The notes: generated from the sequence alone by a model not told the origin. 64,000 nucleotides of DNA from Aptenodytes patagonicus (GCF_965638725.1 NC_134961.1:682001-746000), one strand, 5' to 3'; positions 53,057-64,000 are shown, counted from the stretch's first letter. A program made the numbers and translations.

Positions 53057-54505
53057 TCAGAAGGGGTGTAGGATGTCAAAGGTGGCTCCTTGTTCTTCTC
53101 AACACTCTCTAAACTGTCACGTTAGTTCCTCTTCTGCATCTGAATAAAAGTGAAATTTTAGGTGATGTTAATAAAACTTCTAAAATGGTACCCCATGCAG
53201 CAGACCCTTTTCATTCCTCTTTGCACAGCCAGGCTTCCTTTAGCTTAAAGAGCTGGAGGTTGTCCTGTCCAGCAGAGCATCCAGTTAACCAAATCCAGTT
53301 CTGGAATCTTAATCTGGCAATTTGAAGATAAGCTAAACAAGTATCACGGCTGCCTCAGAGCCCCCACTGAGCAGGGGAAAGAATTCTTGTAAACCAGTTT
53401 GCATGGTGTAAACGAGACCCACAGAGGGAAATCTAGTGTGGCATTTTCTGTTAAAGGCCTCTTCTGTTGAACAGCCACTGCTCCTTAGAAAGGATTCAAA
53501 GGGCTAAGCTCCATTTTCAAAGACAAGGCTAACAGGGTTCGTAGCTACAGATTCTCCTGTTTGCCCTCCACACTCTCAGCTACTACCTGCTGTTGTTTGC
53601 ACAGCCCTCTCTTCCCACCACTGTCCAGTGCTTGATGCCCTGCAGAACCAAGCAGCATCTGAAGAGAGAAAAACCAACAAATCACTAGCTGGAAGACACA
53701 AAGACCAACAAGGTTATGGGAAAAGAAAAGAGTGGAGGGGTCTGGAAAAGAAAGAGGAGTTTATTTATCATAAATACAGATCAGCTAGACATGCAGTTTA
53801 TCCCACCGAAGAGGGAAAAACCCTGGAGACTCTCCAGAAAGCCACATGCTGGAAAGCTGTTTCCCGGTTACTTCCCTTTCTCCACAGCAAGACCTGGATG
53901 AACTCAATTATCCAGCAGCTCGGTGATCTTTTCCGCCATGGGATTGTACTGCCATGTTCCACCAACAGTATCCGTGCCTGCTAATGGCAGCAATCTGTCT
54001 CCATGCCAGCAAATGCCTCCTGCCTGGTCAGAGATGAAGGTTTCTTAACAAATTAATTAATTCTGTCAGTGCTTGTTTGGAGCACAATGGTGCACAGGGA
54101 TGCAGTGGATGGGGGGGGGGGCGTATTCACAGACCTGACTGGGAATCTTGCTGCCCACATCTGTTTTAGGAAAGGCCATTTCTAGAAACAGTATGAACTG
54201 AGGCTCTTCAGGCTTGGGTCAGAAATTTGGGCATATTGTTAAAACAATACCAGCAGCAACCTCTGGATTTTGTTCCCACTAAAAACATCGCATTTTGAAC
54301 GGGTTGATGACATGTGACCTAATAATTACAACTGGCTCCTCCCTGTGCAGTGAGGGTTGGAAGCCCCCTGCATTGTCCCTGGCCCTCTGCCATGTGAGCC
54401 CCTCGCTGCACAGTGCCTGCAAGCAGATGCTGCAATAGCTGACAGAGTGACTGCACTTGAGGAAAGAGACAGCAGCACGGAGTTCATCCTTCAGTCTTCT
54501 GGGGC
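53057..54505. other. TRAP1 downstream region and probable 3' UTR
   Basis: No coding gene is recognised. TTTATT at about 53760 would give a minus-strand AATAAA some 740 bases past the TRAP1 stop. A G run of 11 lies at 54111-54121. The 118-codon plus frame at 53628-53984 is discussed in the findings. Confidence 0.5.
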
Positions 54506-54607
54506 TCAGTTCTTCTCCAGGATTCTGGTGAGGAGTTCGTTCAGCCGGCTCACCATTGGTCTGGGATCCTCATTCAGTCCTGCTGCTATCATGGCATTCT
54601 CATAAAT
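54506..54607 (-). CDS. TRAP1: TRAP1 last exon
   Basis: Acceptor TCTCTTTTTCAG, phase 0, 33 codons plus stop at 54506-54508. It encodes [20 protein letters not shown] and [13 protein letters not shown], the end of the C-terminal dimerisation domain. HSP90 proteins of mitochondria lack the cytosolic MEEVD tail, as here. Confidence 0.98.
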   Translation of the reverse strand: MYENAMIAAGLNEDPRPMVSRLNELLTRILEKN

Positions 54608-57600
54608 CTGAAAAAGAGAAGAAAGCATTAAATAAGCAGCAAGAGCGAGCCGGATGAGCGCTGGGGAGGAAGCGCATGTCACTCTCCAGGACTTGCATGC
54701 TGAGACCAAGCATGTCTTCTAGGCCATCTGGTAGGAAAACACATGGACCACAAGTACCAGAAATACCCGAAGTGGGACCACAGAAGGATGTGATTCCTGC
54801 CTGCTACAAAAGCTTCACCCTGTTCCCCGCCACACATGGTCTGTGAGCTGGTTCTGGGGAGGATGGTGCCGCTTCTGGAGAAGGCCTGGCTCTCACCTGA
54901 TCAACCAACAGCTGGGCCAGATCAGGCTGACTGTCCTTTAGCTCGTTAAGCTTCTTAATCAGAGCATGCCTGTAAGAGTGAGAGAGATCAACACTGAGAC
55001 TTGGTATTTTTGGACACAATGAGAAATTTATTTCCAAAATGAGCAGCTAAGCCAAGGTGGGACAGAAAAGGTTCTACCTAAAGGCCAAAATAGCTCCAAC
55101 TTCCTCGCTCCCGTTCTAGGGGCTTCTCTCTTCTCTCCCATCCTGTCCCCATAGCTCCCATTGTCCTCAGAGGGCTGGACAGCGAGTGTCTCTCTCTCTC
55201 TCTCTCATGTCAACCGTGCCATGCAGCCTCACAGACCAAGGCACTGTGCCACGCACTGCACTTAATGGGGAGGGCTCTGCTAATTGGGAGCCTTACGTTG
55301 CCTCTTCTCTGCCTCCACCCCAGCGAGACTGCAGTGCCCCAGGCTTAGCACTGGTATTGCTCCCCCTTACCCTGTGTTGATCTCCAGGGTGGGCTGCAGG
55401 AGCTGGGCACGTTCCTCTTGGGTCTTGGCCAGCTGCTGCATGCGAAGAAAGTGGCGGGCAGCCCCCATCTCGAGCACAGTGATCATGGCGGGGTGGGTGT
55501 CCAGCCGTGTAGTCACCTGTGGCAAAAACAGCAATCAGTGCTGAGAGGGAAAATGCACATGGGTTAGAGGTGGGGGATGTTCAAGGATGTGGGGTCTCCT
55601 CAGCACAGATCCACACCAAGCCCCTGCACGATTCATCCCGACCCCACAGGAGCTGCCTAAACCAGCAGGAAAGCTGGTGGCCCAAATGGCCCCACTGGTC
55701 TGCAGGCAAGACAGTCACCAGCTTGTTCTTCTGGTGACCTGAGCATGAACTAGTAAAATGGGCTTTGCTCATTACACATTAAGATGTGGTTCTTCCGCTG
55801 CCATGCTGACCATCCAAATGACAAATGCCAGCATTCATACCATTTACAGAAAGGAGGCACGGAGCAGAACGATTTCTCTCAGGGTCCAAAGAAAAATCTG
55901 TGGCAGCAGATGCCCAATCAACCACCATCTTCTTTCCCTAGACTATTACCTCCATGGATCTCCTGTACTCAGTTACCCAGGCACAGAATACCTACCTTAA
56001 CACCAGTGACTCGAGAGCCTAAGGCATTTCTCATCCAGGCCATCAGATCCTCAGCCTCTTTCTCCGTCAGACGTTCTGCAGCTGGCAGGGGAAAGAGGGC
56101 ACATCTGAGCTTGCATCTATAGTGTGCCAAAGGACAGTGAGCTTTACTCCTGAGCTCAGTCCATTTCACACTTCCTTTTACCTGCGCTCTTGTGGAAATG
56201 GGAAGGCAGCACCACTCAGCACACACCTACGCATATGCCCTCATCCCAGACCGTGCCATACCCAGAGAGGGCAGGCTCATGCCCTGCCAGTGCCTGCCTG
56301 CCTCTGTCAGGGCACCAGATGTGCGCGCGTTGTTAAAACTCAGATCATGGAAACTCCACGTATGACATTCCGTCTGTTTAAATTAGCAAATCGCTTAAAC
56401 TTTGATAACGTGGGATGAAAGGGTTCTGCAGGAACTGCAAGTTGCCTTAGAACATGAGAATGGCAGGATGGAAAGGAGTGCTCTTGCTCACACGCTCAGG
56501 AGCTGCAAGAGCGCTGGAGAAGGTGTACCCTCACTGGCTGGCACAGGGCAGCAGGACTGCATGCAGCAGGAAGGGGCAGGGGAGCCTCACGATACCTGAG
56601 CGGCTCTCCTCAAACTTCTCTTCCTTATAGTGATCAACAACAATATCTGTCTCCACCGAGATCAGCTTCTTCTTGTCAAACTCCCGAAGGTGCAAGAGTG
56701 TCAGCTCATCAAATTGCTCATAGCAGAACAGGACCTGCGCCAAAAAAGGAACAATAACACATTGTTCGGGATGCAACAGCATTTATTCCTTCCCAAGGCA
56801 ACTCTGCACCAAACAGCAAGAACATCACAAGGGAAACTAGCAGGTTCAACCCCATGGTGACTATCGCTCAGGACCCCAAATGAAAGCAAACCCTTGGAGG
56901 GCTTTGTTACCATGGGTGGCAGGTCTGCAGCTGAACAAGTCCTGCTGCCCCATGGAAAATGAGAACCAGCACCGACTCCAGTCCTGAAAGGGCCACCTGC
57001 CCACAGAGGACACCTGTAACACGGTCACCAGCCCTGCACAGCAGCTCCTGGGCTCCTTCTCTGGGGTTCAGCGAAGGTATTAAACAGATGTCAGAACTAG
57101 ATGTCTGCACAAGTACTAACCCGCCTGCACAGAGTGTGTGACAGGTCCCTCCTGGCCTCACACTGCAGTAGCCAGTCTGAGTGGAGACAGGGAGCCCGGG
57201 CAAAGACACCGCAGCGGCAGGGGTCTGTCACAGGCCTCACTGCCCTGCTCAGCTCCGAGATCCAGGTGAGCCCTGACCACTGATGGTAGTAGCTCAGGGT
57301 GTCCCCTGGCCATGGCACACTGCTCACCCACCTCCATGTCCTTTTTCTTCATGGCCTCAAAGTACGGGGAGTGCTCGGCCAGGTGCCGGTTGGGTGCACA
57401 CAGGTAGTAGATGTTTCTGCTCCCTGCCTTCATGCGGGAGGCGTAGTCGGTCAGGCTGGTCAGCTGGCCTGCGGGCAGGGCGGACGATTCGTAACGTAGC
57501 AACTTGGCTATGTCCTCCTGGAAGAAATGTGCTCCTGTGAGCTGAGGGCAGGCGACTACAGCTCTACTTGACCACTCCCAGCCCCAAGACATCCCTTTGC

Positions 57601-60600
57601 AGCATGCAGGCCTCTTTGCAGCCCTGCAAAAAGGCTCAGGGGATTCTGAGTCCCTCCTTTCCTGCTCCAGATATTAAGGAGGCAGAAAAATGACCCGGAC
57701 AGGATGTAAGTCGAGCTTTCCTGGAAATGGGAATCCAGGCAGAGGACAACAGTAGGGGAAAGCCCTACTTCATTGCCTGTTGTAGTTCATATTGCATCAG
57801 GGAGGGCTGGCAACATAGTGTGGGTACAGAGACTCTCAAATTAAGTGGGAAGCAGCAGCCAGTCAGAAAGCGTGAGAGTTAGGGCACTAGAGAATATGTA
57901 GGTCTTGTTAGACCCAGGAACACAAGTTACGGGCGTGTAAGATTCACAGAGAAGTAGCAGCCCCCCTCATCCCAGGTCACGGTAGGAGCCAATACTCTTT
58001 CCCACCAGCTGCTGTGCTTCAGGACTCCTGGTACCTTGACATCCTGCTCTGCTATCGTGACAATCCCCTCTCTCATGAATACCCCGTAGTCCTCAAAGAA
58101 TTTGGCATATTTCTCAGGGTCCTTCTTGCTCTGGTCAATGAAGAACTTGATCAACCTCTTCTGCAAAACATCTCGGAGCTTCCTGCAGCAGGAACAAGCC
58201 TTTTTAAAGACGGCTGCTAGACCAAGACGAGATTTTAGGTGAACATTCCTCTTCCTGTGCAGTGTTTTAGCGATGCATTTGCAAATATGAGGATGAAGAA
58301 GAAACTCTAGGTCCACCGTCTCCTTTCCCTCATGGCTCTGCATCTGTTCTTTGTATCTCAGTCAAGAGCAGCTCTTGAGCTGGAGAGATAGTTAGGGCTG
58401 CGATACAAATGTACTGCTGAAGCTCAACTCTCCAGTGACTCAGTGATGCTGCAGTACATAACCACCGTGCACAGGGCATCTGCCTCCCTCCCACAGTGTC
58501 CTGGTTTTGGCAGGGATAGAGTTAATTTCCTTTCTAGTAGCTGGTACAGTGTTTTGGATTTAGGATGAGAACAATGTTGATAACGCACCGATGTTTTAGT
58601 TGTTGCTAGGTAATGCTTACACTAGCCAAGGACTTTTCAGCTTCCCATGCTCTACCGACTGAGAAGGCTGGAGGTGCACAAGAAGCTGGGAGGGGGCACA
58701 GCCAAACTGGCCAAAGGGACTTTCCACACCATGGGACGTCATGCTCAGTACATAAACTGGGGAAAGCTGGCCGGGGGGGCCACTGCTCGGGGACTGGCTG
58801 GGCATCGGTCAGCGGGCAGTGAGCAATTGCACTGTGCATCACTTGCTTTGTGTATTATTATTATTATTAGCATTTTATTTCAATTATTAAACTGTTTTTA
58901 TCTCAACCCACGAGTTTTTCTCACTTGTGCTCTTCCAATTCTCTCCCCCATCCCACCGGGTGGGGGGGAGCGAGCGAGCAGCTGTGTGGTGCTCAGTTGC
59001 CGACTGAGATTAAACCATGACACACAGCTACCCTTAAACATGGGAAGGAAGTGGCTATGAAAGGGTTACAACTGGAGGTATCTTTTCTGAAGGCCTGAAA
59101 ATCCACTGTGAAGTGACAGGGTTAATTTGGTGACTATAGTGAGGCATTTTGCCAGCTGTAGAATATGAAGTTAGCCATCAAACCTAACAAGATAACAGCG
59201 CCAATGCTAAGGAGTGAGAGCCTACTCTTATCCTTCCCTCCAGTTCCAACAATGGCAGATGTTTGAGAGGGGACTTGAAGGACAAAAAGTAAGGAAAAAC
59301 CAAAGCCAGATCTAAGGGGTTCTTAGAGGAGACTGGCCTGCTGGCAGTCAGCTTCACTGGGCCTCAGCACCAAATGAAAACCCTGCTGACTGGCACTCAG
59401 TTTTCGACAAACGTGTGCGTGAGCACAGCAGAGCTTTGAAGGAAGTCTGGAGACAACAGGCACAAGGTGCTGTTTGAAGATCTACACATAAATAACGGTG
59501 ACACTAAAGTACGGCCCAGCTTCCTAGTATTGACAGCTGACTTACTGTTTGGTTTTGTTTTCCAAACCACTTGGTGGTGCAGACCAGACACTTTCAATAG
59601 CAAATCCACTCTTACTGCTGTAGACGAGAGATACCGAAAGGCAGCCTAGGGCACGAGGGGCTCATGGCCCAAGCAGGCGTCAGCAGATTGGATGACACAG
59701 GACACTGCTCCCACATCTCCAGATGTGACCAGCAAGGCTGAGAACTCACTTTGTACACTACTGAAATTCTCAACGATGGAAATGTTGCAGCTTACGCGCC
59801 AGGTCCCTCCAAGCCCTTCTAACTATCCCACAATATCCCCTCCTCAACCAGCAAAAAGCCAGAAGAGCCTCAGCAGTCCACAGGACCTACCTCTTGCTTA
59901 CCTGATAAGGGCACTCTCCTGCAGCAGCTCCCTGCTGAGGTTCAGGGGTATATCCTCACTGTCCACAACACCTGGAACACAGAGCAACCCTTGAACAGCG
60001 AGGAAAACACGAGTGCCAGGCTCAGGAAGGCAGCCCCTCGCCTCACGCCCTGTGGAAGCCATGGTCCACAGCCCGCTCTTCCTGGTCCCAGCACACACCT
60101 CTAAGAAAACGCAGCCATTTAGGCAGGATGTCTGCAGCTTTGGTTTGGATGAGAATTTTGCGGCTGTAGAGGGCAACGCTGGAGCCCAGTTCCCTGCTGA
60201 TATCGAACATGGACGGTTTCTGCAGGAACAAGAGTCAGAAGGGTAACACCAGCACTGTGCAGGGTGCCAGCTGCACGCTATGCTGCAGTACCTCTGTGGC
60301 TGCACCAGCTGACCGGGTCACACTGTGGTCTTCCCTACCAGTGCTGAACCCAACGAGAGCTGAAATCTTGGCTGTCTTCCCTAGGGACCTACCTGAGCCA
60401 CCTCCCTGCTCCTGTCACGGCTCAGTACCCCCACAACTATCCTGTGGCACCCAGCCCTGGAGATGCCACACTGGATATTCCTCCTTGCCATTCTGCAGCC
60501 TTAGCTGCCTCCTTTCCCTAGGGAGCTCTCCTATTCTCTCCTCTTCAGAGCAGCTGGGCAGATGTCCCACAGTTCCCTGGACAGAAGGGCACGTACTTGC

Positions 60601-63548
60601 TCAGGCACATAGAAGATGCTGCGGATGTTGAGGGGAGCATCGGTCTTGTAGTGCAGGACGTAGCGAGGCTTGTCGTAAGCCTGTGCTATGAAGCGGTAGA
60701 ACTCCTCGTGCTGCCACTCGCCGATGTCCTTGGGGTCCAGCATCCAGAGTGCCTGTGGAGGGAGATGAGTTCCCATCAGCTCTCAAGACCTGCGGCCTCA
60801 CAGCACAGGGCTCTTCTTTCAGAGTTACACTTTCCCTCCAGGGCGCTAGAGCAAGGAAATACGATCTTTCAAACAGACAGACTCCTCTGCACAGCCCGAG
60901 GGCAGTGGGATGTATTATGGTTCAGGCACATTATCACAGACTAACAAATTACCACCCCTCAGCTGCTGGGGTCACCTCTCATAGAGGTATTCTTGCCCTG
61001 CAACATATATAAGGCAGCTTTGTTTAGCCCGAAACAAAAGGGATTTGGCTAACACCTGCTACTGGCCAAGAGCATCTTGGACAGTTACCGCAGCTCAGCT
61101 GACTGGCAGTACTAGTCCAGCACCTCAAGGCCTGGCCAGCAAGCAAAAGAAAAGTGAAAGTTTAAGTGGGTCTGTTGCAACCAGCCTGCCTCCCTGATGG
61201 ACGTCACTATCCCACCACAAGGTCAGCTGAGTGCTTGTGAAGCAACTCCTGGATTGCCTGTTTTCTGCTGATTTATTTTGGAATGGTTCAGAAGATGCTT
61301 CGTGACCACTTGGCCATCCCTGCTGCAGGGTCAGAAAGTGCTTCAGCAGTACTGTTTCACACATCAACACGTGAGTTAAAGTCGTGAGCTCCAGACCAGG
61401 TCCCTCCCCGTGGCTATGCTTTCCACCTGCTGCTGCTCTAAACCCCCCAACACTTCCTGCAGCATTCAGCCACGCTCACACCACATTTAAGTTTTCAGTA
61501 CCTCAGCAAAAGACTAGCATCTAGCAAAGACGTGGGACGTTCCGCCCATTTAACAAGCATGGGGACTCAACTAAGAATCTCGTGTTTCCAGAGGGGTAAA
61601 GCCCACTACACTCACTGCCACTCTTTTCTACTTGAGCCCTAATGAGCGACAGGAGCAATCGCTGGGGGCAATGCAAACATCCAGCCCACCCTCCACCTAC
61701 CAGTCCAAGGGATTCAGGGCTCTGGCAGCCCTGCCATGCTGCCATACTCCTTAAAGCTTCTTCTGCCTCAAAGCCTTGTTCCGCAAGTGGCTTCATAACA
61801 TTTCCAGTACACGCAAGTGTCCTGGAGGGTTTGCAGGATCACAAACAGGATTACGGACCCAAGCGGGTACTAAGGTGCTTTACAGCAGCTGTTGTTAGGT
61901 AAAGTGCTGCTTTCCCACTGTGTAGCTACAGTTATCACAGACCAGAAAAGCTTCTAACTCCACGTTGTCGGCTACGTGGCAAGCATTCAAGAGCTTATCT
62001 AGGAAAATCCACACCAGGGATCTATGTGTCTGTTTACAGTGAACTGATGTTGATGTGTGGAAAAACGCAAAAACAAGGTCCTGGATAAAGAAAAGGCCTG
62101 AAATGGGAGCATCGTGAGAATAAAGCTGTTGCTGTATCCCAAGGGAAAACAGACCTTCTGATAAGAAGATGAAAGTACATGGCTCTATTAAGGGCATTTC
62201 ACCCCTTGCTCTAGTACTATTTTTCTCTAGGGAGTCTATTCTATTGATTGTCAGGTAGAAAGAGCTGTCTAAATCTATTTCTGATTTTGTAATTTAAAGG
62301 AAACAGCTAGAAAGCCTTTGGAACAGAAACACTACTATGCAGGAATCCAAATAAGTATCAGTGACTAATAACACCAATTACAGAACCTTAGATAAATTAA
62401 CGTGATAAAATATTTAAGTACAGTCTTGAAAGTCTGTGCATTCAGTGCCACATTCCAGGAAACAAAAAAAACCACACACACGCTCTCTACCTGCTCTCTT
62501 AGGTGAGGAAGCTTTAACCAACCAGAAAAGGAGATGCTGGAAGAAAATGATTCACAGATTTTTGTTTTAAAGATAATTAATTTCACCTAGGTGATTCGTG
62601 CAATTGGGCCAAGAACTTCTGACTAAAATGGATCTGGCTGCTATATCATTTTTAGTGGTCAGAAAATGCCAGCATCAAGCAGTGCTCAGCTAAGAGCTGT
62701 GAAGAAAATGAGGCTTTGAGCTGAGCCGCTAAGAAAACCAACCATTCACTGGCACTGGCTACCTCATGCTGAAGGACAGAGAGAACTGCGGCAAGAGGTG
62801 TCAGCACACCAGCGATGTGAGCAATCCCTACGTCACTAACATGTTACCTGGCTTAAACAGTTAGAATAAGTATTATAAAGCATTGAAATAATCATTCTGA
62901 TTAAGGAAAGATCCAGAAGATAACTATAAATAAAAACTGCTTTGCTAATCTGCAAGAATTCTCTCCAACAAATGCAAACAAGCAGTTCCAGGCATGACTT
63001 CTGCTGGATTGTCTCCTTTTGTTCTAATTAGCTGATCACTACAGGGTCTGTGATACCCTGGACAATCCTACCCTGATTTCTAGGGACAGCAGCAGCTTTA
63101 TGCTGTTTCCTGTCTCCAGTGGAGGATTACAGTGATTCATCTCCACGAGTGACCTGCCTGTGGCCCTCCTGCTCACCTGTAACGTGTTAATTCTTCTCCC
63201 ATTGAGATACAGTGGGAAGCTGATGAAGTTGCTGTATTTTGTCACCACCTCTGGAATGGAAAGAAGACACAGAGGAGTCACGTTTGTGAAAACAACACAG
63301 TAAGAATTTCTTCAGTAACAGCAGGTGAAAGGTGCTGCAGGAGAGGAAAACCGCTGTAAATTCACCTCCCACTCACGGGGCAGCGACAGACTTCACACAG
63401 CCCCTCAGCAGGTAACAGCATTTCCCTCCTCCACTCACCCTTGACTCGGTCTTCATTTGCAAACTCCTTGCAGTCTTCTTTGAGATGTATAATAATCTTA
63501 GTCCCAGTTCTGACACCAGATGCTTCCGCAATCTCAAACATTCCTGAA
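54506..63548 (-). CDS. TRAP1: TRAP1, mitochondrial HSP90 (C-terminal 470 residues; gene continues beyond window)
   Basis: Twelve minus-strand exons (listed) join with all phases in agreement and encode the last 470 residues, which correspond to about 235-704 of human TRAP1 (704 residues). The end of the N-domain, the middle domain and the C-terminal dimerisation domain are here; the mitochondrial targeting peptide and most of the GHKL ATPase domain lie beyond 64000. TRAP1 is an ATP-dependent chaperone of the mitochondrial matrix that influences respiration and stress resistance. The middle-domain motif [15 protein letters not shown], with the catalytic-loop Arg, is intact. Identity with vertebrate TRAP1 is very high, with no stop or frameshift. 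Confidence 0.98.
54897..54969 (-). CDS. TRAP1: TRAP1 penultimate exon
   Basis: Acceptor ACTCTTACAG, donor GATCAG|GTGAGA, phase 2 in and phase 0 out. It encodes [20 protein letters not shown] and LVDQ of the dimerisation domain. Confidence 0.97.
55371..55516 (-). CDS. TRAP1: TRAP1 exon, C-terminal domain
   Basis: Acceptor TTTTGCCACAG, donor ACACAGG|GTAAGG, phase 0 in and phase 2 out. It encodes [40 protein letters not shown] and QPTLEINTG. Human has Pro-Arg where the bird has Thr-Gly at the splice junction. A (TC)9 microsatellite lies in the following intron (55189-55206). Confidence 0.97.
55996..56081 (-). CDS. TRAP1: TRAP1 exon, C-terminal domain start
   Basis: Acceptor CCCCTGCCAG, donor GTTAAG|GTAGGT, phase 1 in and phase 0 out. 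A nearby alternative acceptor (CTGCAG, five bases further in) would break the frame. It encodes [20 protein letters not shown] and LGSRVTGVK. Confidence 0.95.
56596..56734 (-). CDS. TRAP1: TRAP1 exon, middle domain
   Basis: Acceptor TTTTTGGCGCAG, donor CGCTCAG|GTATCG, phase 0 in and phase 1 out. It encodes [20 protein letters not shown] and [20 protein letters not shown]. Confidence 0.97.
57332..57517 (-). CDS. TRAP1: TRAP1 exon, middle domain
   Basis: A 62-codon exon, phase 0 at both ends, acceptor TTTCTTCCAG, donor ATGGAG|GTGGGT. It encodes [40 protein letters not shown] and [10 protein letters not shown]. The GC-rich frames on the plus strand are shadows. Confidence 0.98.
58035..58182 (-). 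CDS. TRAP1: TRAP1 exon, middle domain
   Basis: Acceptor TTCCTGCTGCAG, donor GTCAAG|GTACCA, phase 2 in and phase 0 out. It encodes [20 protein letters not shown] and [20 protein letters not shown]. Confidence 0.97.
58183..59901 (-). other. TRAP1: TRAP1 intron with ERV solo LTR
   Basis: A 1.7 kb intron carrying the LTR at 58497-59022. I see nothing else in it. Confidence 0.8.
58497..59022 (+). mobile_element. Endogenous retrovirus solo LTR (ERVL-like, 5-base target duplication)
   Basis: A 526-base element beginning TGTCCTGG and ending ATGACA, flanked by the direct repeat CACAG (58492-58496 and 59023-59027). A 5-base duplication is typical of ERVL-type insertions. Within it on the plus strand are a perfect NF-kB-type GGGACTTTCC (58716-58725), GACGTCAT (58735-58742), a TATA-like ACATAAA (58750-58756), a TTA microsatellite near 58855-58870 and ATTAAA (58886-58891), in the order expected of U3-R-U5. 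No internal retroviral genes remain, so it arose by LTR recombination. It is antisense to TRAP1. Family assignment is from memory. Confidence 0.92.
59902..59971 (-). CDS. TRAP1: TRAP1 exon with catalytic-loop Arg
   Basis: A 70-base exon, acceptor TGTGTTCCAG, donor TTATCAG|GTAAGC, phase 1 in and phase 2 out. It encodes [20 protein letters not shown] and LIR. The Arg of NLSRELLQ is the HSP90 middle-domain residue that contacts ATP. Confidence 0.97.
60099..60219 (-). CDS. TRAP1: TRAP1 exon, middle domain
   Basis: Acceptor TTGTTCCTGCAG, donor CTTAGAG|GTGTGT, phase 0 in and phase 1 out. It encodes [20 protein letters not shown] and [20 protein letters not shown]. Confidence 0.97.
60597..60752 (-). 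CDS. TRAP1: TRAP1 exon, middle domain
   Basis: A 52-codon exon, phase 0 at both ends, acceptor CCCTCCACAG, donor GAGCAA|GTACGT (last base A rather than the usual G). It encodes [20 protein letters not shown] and [20 protein letters not shown]. Confidence 0.97.
60753..63176 (-). other. TRAP1: Longest TRAP1 intron in the window
   Basis: About 2.4 kb. No repeat, exon or other gene is recognised; short frames on both strands have no splice support. Confidence 0.7.
63177..63250 (-). CDS. TRAP1: TRAP1 exon
   Basis: Acceptor TTTCCATTCCAG, donor TTACAG|GTGAGC, phase 1 in and phase 0 out. It encodes [20 protein letters not shown] and NTLQ, the start of the middle domain. Confidence 0.97.
63439..63548 (-). 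CDS. TRAP1: TRAP1 exon, most 5' one in the window
   Basis: Acceptor CTAATCCTAG, donor CAAGG|GTGAGT, entering in phase 2 and leaving in phase 1. It encodes [36 protein letters not shown], the end of the N-terminal domain. The previous exon must end with two bases of a codon (Gly expected) and lies beyond the window. Confidence 0.96.
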
Positions 63549-64000
63549 CTAGGATTAGAAACAGACCCTGTGTCAGCTTGTGCCTCAGATACATCCACGA
63601 TGGGACATAAAAATGTTTTATTAAACTCAGAGCACACACAACAGTTCAGCGCCAAGAAAAAAAGGCAAAAAATCTTGAATGCCTGGACACTCTCTGTGCC
63701 TCTGAGAAAGCCCCCCCAAAACACGTGGCTGTCTTCCTTACAGAGATTCCAGACCCAGGACACGTTGCTCTGCAAAGACACCAGCAGCCTCTACAGAAAA
63801 GGAAACAAACTTCAAAACAAACTTCAGGCCGTGTGGGCCCAGCCTCCAACTCCTCTCCTACATTTCCTACAGTGACCGTTGCACCCAGGCTCCTGCCTTC
63901 TCCCTTGACAGCTCGGACTCGTTTGCGGGCCCTCGTTCATATCTCCACTGGAGTGTGCAGTAACCGGTTACAAGGCAAAGCAGCTGTGCTCACTCTGGAT
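63549..64000 (-). other. TRAP1: TRAP1 intron, cut by window end
   Basis: No further TRAP1 exon is recognised up to 64000. Motifs expected in the previous exon (GQFGVGFYSAF) are absent on both strands. Confidence 0.7.

Noticed and set aside
63738-63772. Short splice-flanked segment on the minus strand considered as the preceding TRAP1 exon
   Set aside because: It has TTTGCAG and CT|GTAAGG at its ends, but its translation does not match the expected TRAP1 sequence and the phase is wrong.

Overview
The window is vertebrate nuclear DNA, almost certainly from a bird. Three things point there: interspersed repeats of the CR1 LINE class, including two 5'-truncated copies ending near an ATTCTATGA-type tail; a solo LTR that resembles a family I know from bird genomes; and short intron-rich genes behind three very GC-rich CpG islands, as on bird microchromosomes. 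Gene order matches mammalian 16p13.3 (SLX4 followed by TRAP1). No bacterial features, tRNA, rRNA or CRISPR array were seen.

Layout, left to right. (1) 1-1300: CpG island with an RFX-type X-box, an inverted CCAAT box and a CRE; no convincing protein. (2) 1749-7084, minus strand: a C2H2 zinc-finger gene with an 11-finger last exon and a short upstream exon resembling a KRAB-B/linker exon of avian zinc-finger genes. Its intron holds decayed CR1. (3) 7140-7560: second CpG island (E-box, CCAAT, YY1), followed at 7690-7880 by a broken zinc-finger fragment. (4) 7880-10640: sparse; a plus-strand open frame (9933-10520) ends just before a poly(A) signal. (5) 11759-34979, minus strand: the complete coding region of SLX4, which I could join through 14 coding exons with every splice phase agreeing, giving 1887 residues. 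A probable noncoding first exon lies in the third CpG island (44340-45260). (6) 45300-54500: no recognisable gene, and no DNASE1, which lies between SLX4 and TRAP1 in mammals; a minus-oriented CR1 lies at 52455-53056. (7) 54506-63548 and beyond the window, minus strand: the last 12 exons (470 residues) of TRAP1, with an antisense ERV solo LTR in one intron.

How the genes work: SLX4 is the nuclear scaffold that joins the nucleases XPF-ERCC1, MUS81-EME1 and SLX1 for interstrand-crosslink repair and Holliday-junction resolution (FANCP). TRAP1 is the mitochondrial HSP90. The zinc-finger protein is a probable DNA-binding transcription factor. The genes are neighbours by conserved synteny, not by pathway. 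I found no novel multi-gene system. The points most worth checking are a possible plus-strand gene at 7.5-10.6 kb, a poorly conserved SLX4 exon, the decayed zinc-finger fragment, the missing DNASE1, and the antisense LTR carrying an NF-kB-like site.
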